DNA from: Corynebacterium aquilae DSM 44791 | Lineage (GTDB): Bacteria; Actinomycetota; Actinomycetes; Mycobacteriales; Mycobacteriaceae | Direction: 5' to 3' | Assembly (NCBI RefSeq): GCF_001941445.1 | Contig: NZ_CP009245.1 | Coordinates: forward strand, 2,862,438-2,926,437 | DNA: 64,000 nucleotides | Shown: piece after piece, positions 9,390-18,830 of the stretch | How the letters are laid out: each line of letters begins with the position of its first letter | Position numbering within the stretch: position 1 is the first letter of the stretch | The notes under the pieces: generated by a model | Seen by the model: the letters and a program-made list of their open reading frames with translations, nothing else | The model's database searches: none | What the model was told of the DNA's origin: nothing | Translations under genes and position numbers: made by a program

Positions 9390-10361
9390 TTAGTCGTTCT
9401 CCGGGTGAGCGGAGCTCTCTTCTTCCTCGTTCTCACGTCGCATGATGATCACGAGGCGTGCAATGGCACCGAGCATCAGAATTGCGGAGAGGATTGCACC
9501 ACCCAGGAGGACAAACATCCACCAGGACCAGTGAGCCTTGACCTCTTCAGGTTCAGTGACGGCCTTTTCTTCGACCGGGTCGAGCGGAACACGCTCGCCG
9601 GTGACGAGGAGTCGGTGGGAGTTCACACCGTAAGGAGTACAGGTGATGAGGGTGACCAGGTCTTTGCCTTCTACGCGGCCGAGGGACTCAACGTTGGAGG
9701 GCTCTACGATGCGGATGTCGTTGACGACGTACTTCATCGCACGACCGGCGGTGTTGAGGTAGAACGCGTCGCCCTCTTTCACCTTGGTCAGGTTGTCGAA
9801 CATGGTCGCGTTCGGCAGGCCGGTGTGGCCGGTGAGCACTGCGTGGGTGGAGTCGCCACCAACCGGCAGGGAGGATCCAAACAGGTGACCGATGCCCTTT
9901 TGCAGGGTGTCATCAAAGGTGCCGTGGTAGACCGGCAGGTTCACGTTAGCGACAGGAACCTTAACCTGAGACATTGCCGTTGAAACATCAAGCTGCTTCA
10001 AATAAGCCTGGTACTGCTCGGAGTCAGGTGCAACGTCCTTGATGAAGGGGTCGAGGATGACGCCTTGTCGGAGGTCCTCGTTATACCGATCAGCGTCCGC
10101 CAAGGACTTCTCGAGAGTGTTGCCATCGACCTCGCCCAGTTCGACAGCGTAGCTATTCGCCCGCTTCTGCTGTTCGACGTCATTGTGGCGGGTAGCAAAG
10201 ACCGGATACAAAAGCAGAGAAATACCAATCAAAACACCCAGCAAGGGGATATAAAGTCGGAATTTGCTTTGCTCCTGCTGCTCTACAGGCTTTTCGGCGG
10301 TAGCAACGCTACCTTCAGGCTTGGGTGCCTTGGCGCCATTTTTTCGATCGAAGATCGCCAT
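9390..10361 (-). CDS. srtC: Class C (pilin-polymerising) sortase
   Basis: Membrane transpeptidase that cleaves the LPxTG signal of pilins and joins subunits through the pilin-motif lysine. An N-terminal membrane helix (YIPLLGVLIGISLLLYPVFA) precedes the sortase barrel; His179 in TGHTGLP, Cys241 in TLITCTPYG and Arg250 in SHRLLV are the catalytic triad. The lid that plugs class C active sites is visible as DPF at 104-106. A second hydrophobic helix near the C-terminus (WWMFVLLGGAILSAILMLGAIARLVI) is also typical of class C. The ATG at 10361 has AAAGGAG upstream; 323 residues. It follows the pilin gene on the same strand, separated by two hairpins, and presumably polymerises that pilin. Confidence 0.95.
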   Translation of the reverse strand: MAIFDRKNGAKAPKPEGSVATAEKPVEQQEQSKFRLYIPLLGVLIGISLLLYPVFATRHNDVEQQKRANSYAVELGEVDGNTLEKSLADADRYNEDLRQGVILDPFIKDVAPDSEQYQAYLKQLDVSTAMSQVKVPVANVNLPVYHGTFDDTLQKGIGHLFGSSLPVGGDSTHAVLTGHTGLPNATMFDNLTKVKEGDAFYLNTAGRAMKYVVNDIRIVEPSNVESLGRVEGKDLVTLITCTPYGVNSHRLLVTGERVPLDPVEEKAVTEPEEVKAHWSWWMFVLLGGAILSAILMLGAIARLVIIMRRENEEEESSAHPEND

Positions 10362-10389
10362 ATTTCTCCTTTGAGGTAAAGACTCCAAA

Positions 10390-10423
10390 GGGAGGAGAAC
10401 ACTTCGAAAAGTGTTCTCCTCCC
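10390..10423 (-). terminator. Intercistronic hairpin between pilin and sortase genes
   Basis: Perfect 15-bp stem GGGAGGAGAACACTT / AAGTGTTCTCCTCCC. In the minus-strand transcript the loop is UUCG, an unusually stable tetraloop. The T-run after it is poor (TTTGGAGTC), so it may stop only part of the transcripts or protect the pilin mRNA 3' end. Confidence 0.75.
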
Positions 10424-10434
10424 CAGGATGTTTC

Positions 10435-10459
10435 TAGGCTACATCACAATGTAGTCCTA
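10435..10459 (-). repeat. Second hairpin just after the pilin stop codon
   Basis: CTACAT-caca-ATGTAG extended by TAGG/CCTA, 15 bases past the pilin stop and directly before the larger hairpin at 10390-10423. Confidence 0.55.
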
Positions 10460-10473
10460 AAGGTGGCTGTTAC

Positions 10474-12348
10474 TTAAGCCTGCTTCTTGCGACGGGAAGC
10501 AGCAGCAACGTAAGCACCGGAGCCGACGATCAGCAGGCCGCCAACGACGACCAGCGGAGCGATACCAGCGCCACCGGTGAGCGGCAGGTTGAAGCCGTTG
10601 TTCTTCGGAACGTTCTTGACCTTGATGTCAGATGCTTCCTTCAGAGCCTTCTCGGCGTCTGCCTGATCCTCGAAGTTGGTCTTCGGGTCGGTGGAGACGA
10701 TCTTGGTGGAGTTCTCAGCCTCAGTGCCGTACTTCGGGTTAGCGAGGAGCTGGAACTGCAGAACGTCGGGGAGCAGCTCGTGGTTCGGCGGAGCAACGGT
10801 CTCCTTCAGGCAGTAGAAGGAAACTTCCTTCCAGGTGGTGCCGTCGGTACCGTTAACGAAGGTGGAGTTGTTACGGAAGTCGTTGACGAGCAGGCCGTCG
10901 ATGACAACCTTGCCGCCACCGGTGGACTCGAAGACGTCCTTGCCGTTAACCTTCACCGGGTCAGCGGTGCGACCGGTTGCCGGGTCAGCGGAGATCTCGC
11001 GGTTAGCGTTGCACTCGAAGACCTGGAACTTAGCGCCATCCAGGGGTGCGTCGCCCTCGGTGGAAACCTTGGTGAACTCGAGCTTGCCGTAGAAGGTGTC
11101 AACCTCGTTGGAGGGAACTCCGGGGGGAGTGGTGGGATCCTCCGGAGGGGTCTCCGGGTCGAACGGCGGGTTCTTCGGATCCGGATCTTCCGGGTCACCG
11201 GGGCTGTTCGGATCTTCCGGGTCCTTCGGGAAGTTCGGGTTGGTCGGATCGTCCTTCGGAACCTGAATGTTGGACGCCACGTTGTGGATCTGCTTCAGGC
11301 CATTGAGCTCGTCAGCCTGGACGTTGAGGGTCCACTCAACTTCCTTGCCAGCGTTAGCAGCAAGCTTGGTCAGACCGGGCTCGAGGAAGCCGATGGTCAC
11401 CCAGGTAGCCTTGCCGGGCTGCTTCTCAGCAGCGATGATCTTGTAGTCGGTGCCTTCTTGGAAGACCTCGCCGTCCTTGATCTTAACGACGTCCTTGCCC
11501 TTGCCGATGTAGGTCAGCTCAGGAGCGAGGGGGTCGATGACCTGGAACTTAGCGAAGCCAGCTTCACCCGGATCACCAATCTTGGTGTCGACGGTGTACT
11601 GGTACTGAGAAGCTTCGGTGGAGCCGGAACCGGGAGCGGTAACGTCCTTGATGGACTTCTTGATACCGGTCTCGAACGGAGCGTTCTTCGGGTAAACGTG
11701 AACGTCGTAGTTCCAGCAAGCGGTGTTGGTCTGGTCGGTCAGCGGAAGGGCAACCAGGAAGGGCTTAGCCGGAACAACATCGGCAGGGCTCTTGGTTTCC
11801 TTGACCAGGTACAGGCCGGCGTCAAACTTCTTGGTGACGACACCATCCTTGGTGGTCATAACTTCGCCGCTCTTAGCAACAGAAACCTTAGGGTACTCGG
11901 TTTCGAAGGTCGGCTCCTTGAAAAGAGCGTCGCCCTTTGCCTTGTAAGCAGCGGTGAGCTTGGCGGCGAGCTGCTGACCTGCGTTGGTCTTCAGATCGAT
12001 GCCTTCGACCTTGTAGACGGTGAAGTCAACATTGGAGAGCTTGTCAACGCCAGAGGGATCAGCTTCCAGCTTCTTACCATCGTTGGAGAAGCTCTTGGGC
12101 TCGACGGGCTTGCCCTTGTACTTGTGGATGGTGAAGTCAACCTGGTCGTTAGTGACGGAGGTCTTCTGGTTATCCTGCGGCTTGCACTCAGCCGGGTTGC
12201 CCGGGGCTGCTGCAGAGGTGGTGGCGGTAGCGGAAGTGTCTTCCTCACCCTGTGCGAATGCCAGGGGGGTAGCGCTGAAGCCGAGAGCGGCAACAGCAGC
12301 GATCGAGAGGCCCGCGGTAGATACGCGGCCCATGCTCTTGCGGGTCAT
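10474..12348 (-). CDS. Major pilin shaft subunit, SpaA type, LPLTG cell-wall anchored
   Basis: Backbone subunit of a covalent sortase-assembled pilus. 624 residues: signal peptide (1 to about 33, ending TPLAFAQ), N-terminal domain with YLVKETKSP (E-box-like, 180-188), pilin motif in WNYDVHVYPKN with the linking Lys at 221, a middle domain, a Pro/Asp-rich linker (about 365-413), a C-terminal Cna-type domain with the E-box YCLKETVAP (512-520; Glu516 supports an isopeptide bond), sorting signal LPLTG at 588-592, membrane helix and RRKK tail. AGGAG lies upstream of the ATG. Only this pilin and the sortase are in the window; tip and base pilins are not adjacent. The upstream region is long, AT-rich and probably regulatory. 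Confidence 0.95.
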   Translation of the reverse strand: MTRKSMGRVSTAGLSIAAVAALGFSATPLAFAQGEEDTSATATTSAAAPGNPAECKPQDNQKTSVTNDQVDFTIHKYKGKPVEPKSFSNDGKKLEADPSGVDKLSNVDFTVYKVEGIDLKTNAGQQLAAKLTAAYKAKGDALFKEPTFETEYPKVSVAKSGEVMTTKDGVVTKKFDAGLYLVKETKSPADVVPAKPFLVALPLTDQTNTACWNYDVHVYPKNAPFETGIKKSIKDVTAPGSGSTEASQYQYTVDTKIGDPGEAGFAKFQVIDPLAPELTYIGKGKDVVKIKDGEVFQEGTDYKIIAAEKQPGKATWVTIGFLEPGLTKLAANAGKEVEWTLNVQADELNGLKQIHNVASNIQVPKDDPTNPNFPKDPEDPNSPGDPEDPDPKNPPFDPETPPEDPTTPPGVPSNEVDTFYGKLEFTKVSTEGDAPLDGAKFQVFECNANREISADPATGRTADPVKVNGKDVFESTGGGKVVIDGLLVNDFRNNSTFVNGTDGTTWKEVSFYCLKETVAPPNHELLPDVLQFQLLANPKYGTEAENSTKIVSTDPKTNFEDQADAEKALKEASDIKVKNVPKNNGFNLPLTGGAGIAPLVVVGGLLIVGSGAYVAAASRRKKQA

Positions 12349-14575
12349 AGATTTTCTCCTAGATTTCCCGTAATGCGATGAATGTGGGCCCAGACGGATG
12401 CCTGAGACCGTTCGACCGACCGTTGCAGCTCAACTATTAGAAGAAGAACGTGCCAACTCGGGGTCGGCTTAGCCCCTTAGGAGAATTCCTTCGGGGGCCG
12501 ATGAAGTGATGACTTTTGTTCGGCTCTGTCATGCTAGCAAATTCTTAAGAACTTTCTCAGGCTTGGCTGGGAACGTTTTCAGCGTTTTGCTAGTGACTCG
12601 ACCGCTCAGAAGTCTTAGAGACACCTTAGAGGATTGCCAAAAGGTCAACAACTTCGACACGCAAATTTGTTCACAACTCTGACACTTTGCACTGGTCAAG
12701 GGGGAGCATTACCCCTGTGAGATTTTTCTAAGAAACTGTTTCCTTTAACGTCTCAAATTGCCCATAACCTGCAGTTTTGGTGTGACCATCCAGGTACTTT
12801 TGCCTATAACTGCATTCCCAGGAATCCATGTTTTTCTAAGTTTCCACCACTTTTACCCCTGCTTGTGACTTGACGCACAATACCCCCACTTGGGGCACCC
12901 CACACGTCGCAGCCCCTGAGACATCACCCAAGAAAACGCGCTTTTTATCAGCCCTCTTAGGTGAAAATCTTTTGCGTAAATCACACCAAAATCACCCCCT
13001 TAGGTGACCGTGACCTGGGTGAAATGCATGGCGACCACACTATCCTTGGTCGTTTTTCTTAACAGAAAACACCTCGCAACAACCCTTTATTGAATCCCGG
13101 CACCACACGCATTTACCCACCAAGACGCCCAATAATCGGCAGGTACAGCCCCTGTGACACGACTTATTGCAGCTAAGAATCCGCTTACGGCACACCCGGT
13201 TTTCCCCATGGAGGCAGCAACAGGTCCAATCCCACTGTGGGGAAGTCAAGGCACCTACATATAGAAGGTGTGACGCGGTAACAACTGAGTTTCCAACACC
13301 ACCCGGCAGATGCGAGCGACACAAATCCTCTGGCATACCGGCCGACACCCCCATCCCGGCGCGCCCCGGGAGGCTGCCCTTTCCCACTGTGGGCCTGCTT
13401 TTCGCTGGTGCGCTGCCTCAGCTGAGCTACGGCGTTGTTATGTGTTGTGTTGCCACTTCTTATTTAGTGTTGTGTTTTTGTTGTTTTTCCTTCACCGGGA
13501 TTGGTTCTGGCGAAAGGCAATCTTGGGGGATCTTTTGTGCAGGTGTGCTTTGGCAGGTGGGGCAGGTTCGCGTATGTGGGTGGCGTGCTTGGCGGGTTTT
13601 GTTGTTGGGCGGGGTTGCTGATTGGTGGTGTGCTTGCCCGCCATGGGTGTGGGGTGCTCTTGCGTGGTTGATGGCTTGGGGTGTGCCGTTGAGTGCTGCC
13701 GCTTGAAAGCCCGCACCTCGTGTTTGGTGGTGGGGGTTTGGTTTTTGTTGTTTGGTGTTTGGTGTTTGGCGCACCGCTTGGGAGCCCAGCGGTTGCTGGT
13801 CTTGTGGGTTGGGGGTTGGTGTCGAGGGTTTATCTTGAGGGTTGGTGGTTGGGGGCTTTTGTTGGGGTTTAGGCGGCGCCCTGGGGGTAGGGGATGGGAT
13901 ACGTGCGTGTTTTCGTGTGGGGTCGGGGCGGGGAAAGCTGTGATTTTCTTAGTAAACGGGTGGGCTGCGGTGATGAGATCACGGACCACACCACACAATG
14001 CGGAAACAAAACCACGCCCCACACCGGCCGGAACAGGGCTGCATACACGCCCAAAAGCCAGCCGCCGCCTGCAGCCGCCACCCCATCTGGCGGGTGTTTT
14101 CCCCGGTGTTATATAGGTGGCAATCCTTAAAACACGCAAAAACCAGCTAGGCTGGTACCTCGAAACGGCCACGCCCACAGCACCAGCATCCTTTGCGTTG
14201 TTCCGCTGCGGGCACACCACGACCCGCGCACCTGTCGCCCCGGCCCAGCTGCACCCGTCCGGCGGTTTCTCACACCCACCGTGGACCACCACGCCCCTGT
14301 TCTGCGGAACGCAGCGTGCCACCCACAGGCGCCGCCAAGCACACCACCACAGTGGCAGCCGGCAGCGGCCGAGAAAACCTCACGGTTTTCCCGGAAGGTG
14401 TTGGAATCCTAACGCTGTGAAGCACCCGCCCAGCGTGCCCACCTGCACGCACCCAACAGCACGGTGCCCAGCGAACAGCCCGCCGCCGAGCAGCACACCA
14501 GCCACACCCCGGCAGGTACAACGCACTGGTGAGTTTTCCTCGAGGACGCTCGAGGCGACTAATAAATAAGGACAT
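12349..14575. other. 2.2-kb region without a convincing gene
   Basis: From 12400 to 13050 the DNA is clearly less GC-rich than its surroundings and carries eight CTTAG/CTAAG pentamers, probably the control region of the pilin gene. From 13050 to 13440 there are two copies of CCCACTGTGGG (near 13232 and 13382) and a tRNA-like fragment at 13408-13434. From 13440 to 13900 the plus strand is G/T-rich, then C/A-rich to 14570. Hairpins include AAAACC/GGTTTT near 14380. Open frames (such as 13167-13706 plus and 13492-14322 minus) have no ribosome site or domain and look random. Confidence 0.55.
14538..14555 (+). promoter_or_regulatory. Inverted repeat upstream of the PBP start
   Basis: CCTCGAG-gacg-CTCGAGG ending 20 bases before the GTG of the PBP gene. 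It could be an operator or a leader hairpin; no regulator is identified. Confidence 0.35.
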
Positions 14576-16771
14576 GTGACTCAAGTGAGCAACGAAGAAG
14601 ACAAGATCGGTAACGAGCGCGCAGAGCGTCGCCGGCGCCGCCGTCACCGTCGCAAAGAAACCTCCACCAAAAAGAAGGTGCTGATTGCACTCGCAATCGT
14701 CTTCGCGGCGATGATCATCCTCCCGATCGGCGCATTCGCCGTCGCTTACAGCGCGGCAACCGTGCCCACCCCGGGGCAGTTGGTAACCAAACAGGTCTCC
14801 AACATCTACGCTTCCGACGGCACCACAGAGATCGCCCGCATCGTGCCCCCAGAAGGCAACCGCGAACAGGTCACCATCGACCAAATCCCCCAGTCGCTGC
14901 GCGACGCCGTTCTCGCCGCGGAAGACCGCGAGTTCTACACCAACCGCGGCTTCTCCGTCACGGGCTTCGCCCGCGCCATCAAAGGCCAGATCACCGGTGA
15001 TGACTCCGCCGGCGGCGGCTCCACCATCACGCAGCAGTACGTCAAAAACGCGGTCGTCGGCAACGACCGCTCTTATAAGCGCAAAATCAAAGAGCTCGTC
15101 TACTCCGCCAAAATGGCCAACGAATGGAGCAAAGACGAAGTGCTCCAGGCGTACCTGAACACCATCTACTTCGGGCGTAACTCCTACGGCGTGGCCGCCG
15201 CCGCCCAGGCATACTTCGGCAAACCACTAGCCGACCTCACCTTCGAAGAATCCGCAGTGCTGGCCGCCAGCATCCAGCGCCCCTCCTCCCTCGACCCGTG
15301 GACCAACCGGGAAGAAGCCGAAGCCCGCTGGAACTACGTCCTCGACGGCATGGTTCAAATCGGGGCCATCACCCCGGAGCAGCGCGCCGCCGCCGTCTAC
15401 CCGGAAGTCATCGACCCCGCCAACAACCGCGCCTTCACCCAAGCTGAAGGCACCAACGGCCTGATCAAAAACCGGGTCATCGCCGAACTGGCAGAACACG
15501 GCATCTCCGAAGAAGACGTCGAAACCCGCGGCCTGAAGGTGACCACCACCATCAACCCCGTGGATCAAGAAGCCGCCGTCAACGCCGTCCACAGCAACCT
15601 CGAGCCCCTCAAGCCCGAAACCCGCGCCGCAGTGGTGTCCATCGAACCCAAGACCGGCGCCGTGCGCGCCTACTACGGTGGCGACGACCCCAACGGCTGG
15701 GACTACGCCAACGCCGGGCTCCAAACCGGCTCCACCTTCAAAATCTTCGGCCTCGCCGCAGCACTCCAACAAGGCATCCCGCTGTCCCAGGCCTACTCCT
15801 CGGCGCCCGTGACCACCGGTGACGTCACCGTCAACAACGTCGAAGGAAACGACTGCGGATTCTGCTCCATCCAGGAAGCGCTGAAGCGTTCCCACAACAC
15901 CAGCTTCATCCGCCTGCAAAATGACCTGCGCCACGGCCCCCAAGACGTCGCCGACATGGCACACGCCCTCGGCGTTGCCCGCTCCCTGCCCGGCATCGAC
16001 CAGACCCTGACCGAAAACGGCGCCGAGCCCTACCAGGGCATCATCCTCGGCCAATACCAGTCCCGCCCCTTCGACATGGCCATCGCCCTGGCGACCCTAT
16101 CCGACGAAGGCGTCTGGCACCAGCCCTACTTCGTCCAAAAAGTCGAAGACGCCAAGGGTGAAGTCCTCTACGAACACAAGGAAAGCGAAGGGGAACGCCG
16201 CGTCTCCGCCAACGTCGCCAACAACGTCGTCGCAGCCATGGGCCCCATCGCCGCCTACTCCAACGGCAACGCCCTCGCCGGCGGCCGCATCTCCGCAGCC
16301 AAAACCGGCACCGTCCAGCTCGGCGACACCGGCCAAAACAAAGACGCCTGGATGATCGGCTCCACCCCCCAGCTCGCAACCGCCGTGTGGGTCGGCACCG
16401 AAGACAACTCCGCCCTGCTTAACTCCTGGGGCGGCCTGATGTACGGCTCCAACACCCCCGCCCGCATCTGGAAAGCCACCATGGACGGCGCACTCGCCGA
16501 CCAGCCCTACGAAGAATTCCCCACTCCTAAGGGCCTTGGCTTCAGCACCGTCCCCTACGTCTACCAGCCCCCGGCAGCGCCCACCTACAACAGCCCCGCA
16601 CCCACCGACGAGCAACAACCCGCAGAGGAAGCACCCGTCGAAGAAGCGCCGGCACCAGTAGCACCCGAAGCCCCGCCCGCCGACGTAGAAATCGCCCCCG
16701 GACTCGTCATCCCCGGCGACCTCATCCCACCGGCCCTCCAAGCCCCGGCGGAACCAGCCCCCGCTGAATAA
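14576..16771 (+). CDS. Class A penicillin-binding protein (bifunctional transglycosylase/transpeptidase)
   Basis: Polymerises glycan strands and cross-links peptidoglycan at the outer face of the membrane. 731 residues: a very basic cytoplasmic start ([10 protein letters not shown]), one membrane helix (about 35-57), a GT51 domain with AAEDREFY (catalytic Glu116) and GGSTITQQYVKN, then a transpeptidase domain with STFK (Ser386), SHN and KTGT (Lys576). The tail is Pro/Ala/Glu-rich without a PASTA domain. GTG start with AAGGA upstream. Equivalent to mycobacterial ponA1, which also lies next to the rpsF cluster. A strong terminator follows. Confidence 0.95.
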   Translation: MTQVSNEEDKIGNERAERRRRRRHRRKETSTKKKVLIALAIVFAAMIILPIGAFAVAYSAATVPTPGQLVTKQVSNIYASDGTTEIARIVPPEGNREQVTIDQIPQSLRDAVLAAEDREFYTNRGFSVTGFARAIKGQITGDDSAGGGSTITQQYVKNAVVGNDRSYKRKIKELVYSAKMANEWSKDEVLQAYLNTIYFGRNSYGVAAAAQAYFGKPLADLTFEESAVLAASIQRPSSLDPWTNREEAEARWNYVLDGMVQIGAITPEQRAAAVYPEVIDPANNRAFTQAEGTNGLIKNRVIAELAEHGISEEDVETRGLKVTTTINPVDQEAAVNAVHSNLEPLKPETRAAVVSIEPKTGAVRAYYGGDDPNGWDYANAGLQTGSTFKIFGLAAALQQGIPLSQAYSSAPVTTGDVTVNNVEGNDCGFCSIQEALKRSHNTSFIRLQNDLRHGPQDVADMAHALGVARSLPGIDQTLTENGAEPYQGIILGQYQSRPFDMAIALATLSDEGVWHQPYFVQKVEDAKGEVLYEHKESEGERRVSANVANNVVAAMGPIAAYSNGNALAGGRISAAKTGTVQLGDTGQNKDAWMIGSTPQLATAVWVGTEDNSALLNSWGGLMYGSNTPARIWKATMDGALADQPYEEFPTPKGLGFSTVPYVYQPPAAPTYNSPAPTDEQQPAEEAPVEEAPAPVAPEAPPADVEIAPGLVIPGDLIPPALQAPAEPAPAE

Positions 16772-16786
16772 CCGCCCCACACCCCC

Positions 16787-16822
16787 AAAGGTGGCCCGCA
16801 CCCACGTGCCGGCCACCTTTTT
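16787..16822 (+). terminator. Rho-independent terminator of the PBP gene
   Basis: AAAGGTGGCC / GGCCACCTTT stem followed by TT, starting 15 bases past the stop codon. Confidence 0.85.
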
Positions 16823-16942
16823 CGTACCCACCCGGGAACCCACAACACTTTCCACCTATGGAAGAATTCACCAAAGAAACCACAGCCCAACCACCACAGC
16901 CGCGGCACCCCACCCCACCTACCAACTCCTGCGAGAAAACAC

Positions 16943-17134
16943 GTGTCCAACACCGCCCTCATCGTCACCATCGTCAGTGTCTTCCTCGGCTTCGCCTGCT
17001 TCACCGGCAGCTTCGCAAGCTTCATGTACAAAAAACCCAAAACCCTGACCTGGGGACTGATGGTCGCCGCCATCATCCTGATCACCCTCATCCCCACCAC
17101 CATCGCCATCTTCTTCGCGACACTGGCCTTCTAA
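16943..17134 (+). CDS. Small membrane protein with two helices
   Basis: Unrecognised 63-residue protein. Two hydrophobic helices (about 5-28 and 37-60) separated by a short basic loop YKKPKTLTW. GTG start; the upstream sequence is only weakly purine-rich. It lies between the PBP and rpsF genes, where actinobacteria often encode small membrane proteins, but I cannot assign a family. Codons ending in C are consistent with its neighbours, which supports real coding. Confidence 0.6.
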   Translation: MSNTALIVTIVSVFLGFACFTGSFASFMYKKPKTLTWGLMVAAIILITLIPTTIAIFFATLAF

Positions 17135-17237
17135 CCCCCAGGCCTAAGAAGAAAAATTCACAACCCTCCTGGTCGGAAATCGACTTTCCCAGTTCATTGG
17201 TGTATCTTGGTGGGGTTGCTGACGCAACGACCCTCCT

Positions 17238-17260
17238 GCCATCGCCACAAGGGTGATGGC
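17238..17260 (+). promoter_or_regulatory. Hairpin in the rpsF leader, possible S6:S18 autoregulatory site
   Basis: GCCATC / GATGGC stem with inner CC/GG pairs, followed at once by CGA, so CCG lies at the 3' base of the hairpin. The known S6:S18-binding leader is a hairpin with an exposed CCG. Here rpsR is not in the operon, so this is only a suggestion. Confidence 0.3.
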
Positions 17261-17301
17261 CGATTCAACCATTTACTAGACCACAGGAGGTGATGAGGTC
17301 C

Positions 17302-17589
17302 GTGCGTCATTACGAACTGATGATCATCGTCGATCCTAGCCAGGACGAACGCACCGTTGGCCCGTCGCTGGACAAGTTCCTCGAGGTTGTCCGCAAGGAA
17401 AACGGCACCGTCGACAAGGTAGACATCTGGGGCAAGCGCTCTCTGGCCTACCCCATCAACAAGAAGGGCGAGGGCATCTACGTCGTTGTCGACCTCAACT
17501 GCGAGGCCGACACCGTCCAGGAGCTCGACCGCCTGCTCAACCTGAACGACAACATCCTGCGCACCAAGGTGCTGCGGGTTGATCGTTAA
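17302..17589 (+). CDS. rpsF: 30S ribosomal protein S6
   Basis: Small-subunit protein that binds 16S rRNA with S18. 95 residues from the GTG at 17302: [23 protein letters not shown], the usual S6 N-terminus, then [23 protein letters not shown]. The start is set by a near-perfect Shine-Dalgarno AGGAGGTGATG (from 17286), about 7 bases upstream. In-frame GTG (17290) and ATG (17293) lie inside that sequence and are unlikely. First gene of rpsF-ssb-rplI. Confidence 0.97.
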   Translation: MRHYELMIIVDPSQDERTVGPSLDKFLEVVRKENGTVDKVDIWGKRSLAYPINKKGEGIYVVVDLNCEADTVQELDRLLNLNDNILRTKVLRVDR

Positions 17590-17680
17590 AACGGGACAAT
17601 AGGGAAAACGCCTTCACCTAAAAGGCGCCGACTCTAACAACAAAAAACTCCAGCAGTTTTTGCCCCACGAAAGGAACGAC

Positions 17681-18223
17681 ATGGCTCAGGGAGAGACTCA
17701 GATTACTTTGGTTGGCAACTTGGTTGCCGACCCGGAGCTCCGCTTCACCCCGTCGGGGACCCAGGTAGCGAACTTCCGTATCGCTTCCACCCCCCGCACC
17801 TACAACGCCAAAACTGGCGAGTGGGAGGATGGGGAGTCCATGTTCTTGACCTGCAATGTGTGGCGCAAGGCAGCCGAAAACGTCGCGGAATCCCTCACCA
17901 AGGGCATGCGCGTCATTTTGACCGGACGTCTTCGCCAGCGCTCCTACGAAACCCGCGAGGGTGAGCGCCGCAGTGTCTTCGAAGTTGAGGTCGACGAAGT
18001 TGGCCCCTCCCTTCGCAACGCCACTGCGCAAATTCACCGCAATGAGAATCCCGGCCGTTCCGGCGGGTTCAACGGCGGTGGCCAGCAGTCCGCACCTCGC
18101 CAGCAGGCACCCCAACAGGGTGGCTTCGGTGGCGGAGGCGGCCAGCAGATTCCTTCCGACCCGTGGAACTCGGCACCAGCTGCTGGTGGTTTCGGTGGCT
18201 CGGACGACGAGCCCCCGTTCTAA
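17681..18223 (+). CDS. ssb: Single-stranded DNA-binding protein
   Basis: Coats single-stranded DNA in replication and repair. 180 residues: OB-fold (about 1-115: [23 protein letters not shown], then [15 protein letters not shown]), a Gly/Gln-rich disordered linker and the acidic tip DDEPPF that recruits partner proteins. ATG with AAAGGA upstream. Lies 91 bases after rpsF and 87 before rplI; rpsR, which sits between them in mycobacteria, is absent. Confidence 0.97.
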   Translation: MAQGETQITLVGNLVADPELRFTPSGTQVANFRIASTPRTYNAKTGEWEDGESMFLTCNVWRKAAENVAESLTKGMRVILTGRLRQRSYETREGERRSVFEVEVDEVGPSLRNATAQIHRNENPGRSGGFNGGGQQSAPRQQAPQQGGFGGGGGQQIPSDPWNSAPAAGGFGGSDDEPPF

Positions 18224-18310
18224 CAATCATTTCCACCAGTTTTCCTCGCTAGCCCCAGCCGCACACCGTGCACACACTTGGGGCGGCAAGCACAACGAAA
18301 GGCAGGGATC

Positions 18311-18763
18311 ATGAAGCTGATCCTCACCACTGCCGTTGACAATCTCGGTGTCGCAGGCGACATCGTCGAGGTCAAGGCCGGTTACGGACGTAACTACCTG
18401 CTTCCCCGCGGCATGGCCATTGTGGCTACCCGTGGTGCTGAGAAGCAGATCGAGGGCATCAAGCGCTCTCAGGAAGCTCGCGCTATTCGCGATCTGGACC
18501 ACGCACACGAGCTGAAGAACCAGCTCGACAACCTCGAGGGCGTTACCGTTAAGGTTCGCACCTCCGAGAGCGGCAAGCTCTTCGGCTCTGTGACTGCAGA
18601 TGACGTCGCAGCTGCCGTGAAGGCTGCCGGCGGTCCGGTTGTAGACAAGCGTGCCATTGCCCTGAAGAAGGGCCATGTCAAGAGCACCGGTAAGTACCAG
18701 GTAGACGTCCAGCTGCACGACAAGATTGCAGCTCGCGTGAACTTTGAGGTCGTCGCTGCCTAA
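18311..18763 (+). CDS. rplI: 50S ribosomal protein L9
   Basis: Large-subunit protein binding 23S rRNA near the L1 stalk. 150 residues: N-terminal MKLILTTAVDNLGVAGDIVEVKAGYGRNYLLPRG, central helix, C-terminal domain ending VDVQLHDKIAARVNFEVVAA. ATG preceded by AAAGGCAGG. Last gene of the ribosomal cluster; a strong bidirectional terminator follows. Confidence 0.97.
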   Translation: MKLILTTAVDNLGVAGDIVEVKAGYGRNYLLPRGMAIVATRGAEKQIEGIKRSQEARAIRDLDHAHELKNQLDNLEGVTVKVRTSESGKLFGSVTADDVAAAVKAAGGPVVDKRAIALKKGHVKSTGKYQVDVQLHDKIAARVNFEVVAA

Positions 18764-18830
18764 ATAGGCACTCGCGACGGCGGCCCACCGACACACACCG
18801 TGTCCGGTGAGGCCACATGACAACAGCACA

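Noticed and set aside
13167..14322. Several frames of 100-276 codons in the gene-free region before the PBP gene
   Set aside because: Cys/Trp/Gly- or Thr/His/Pro-rich products that reflect the G/T- and C/A-rich strands; no ribosome sites.
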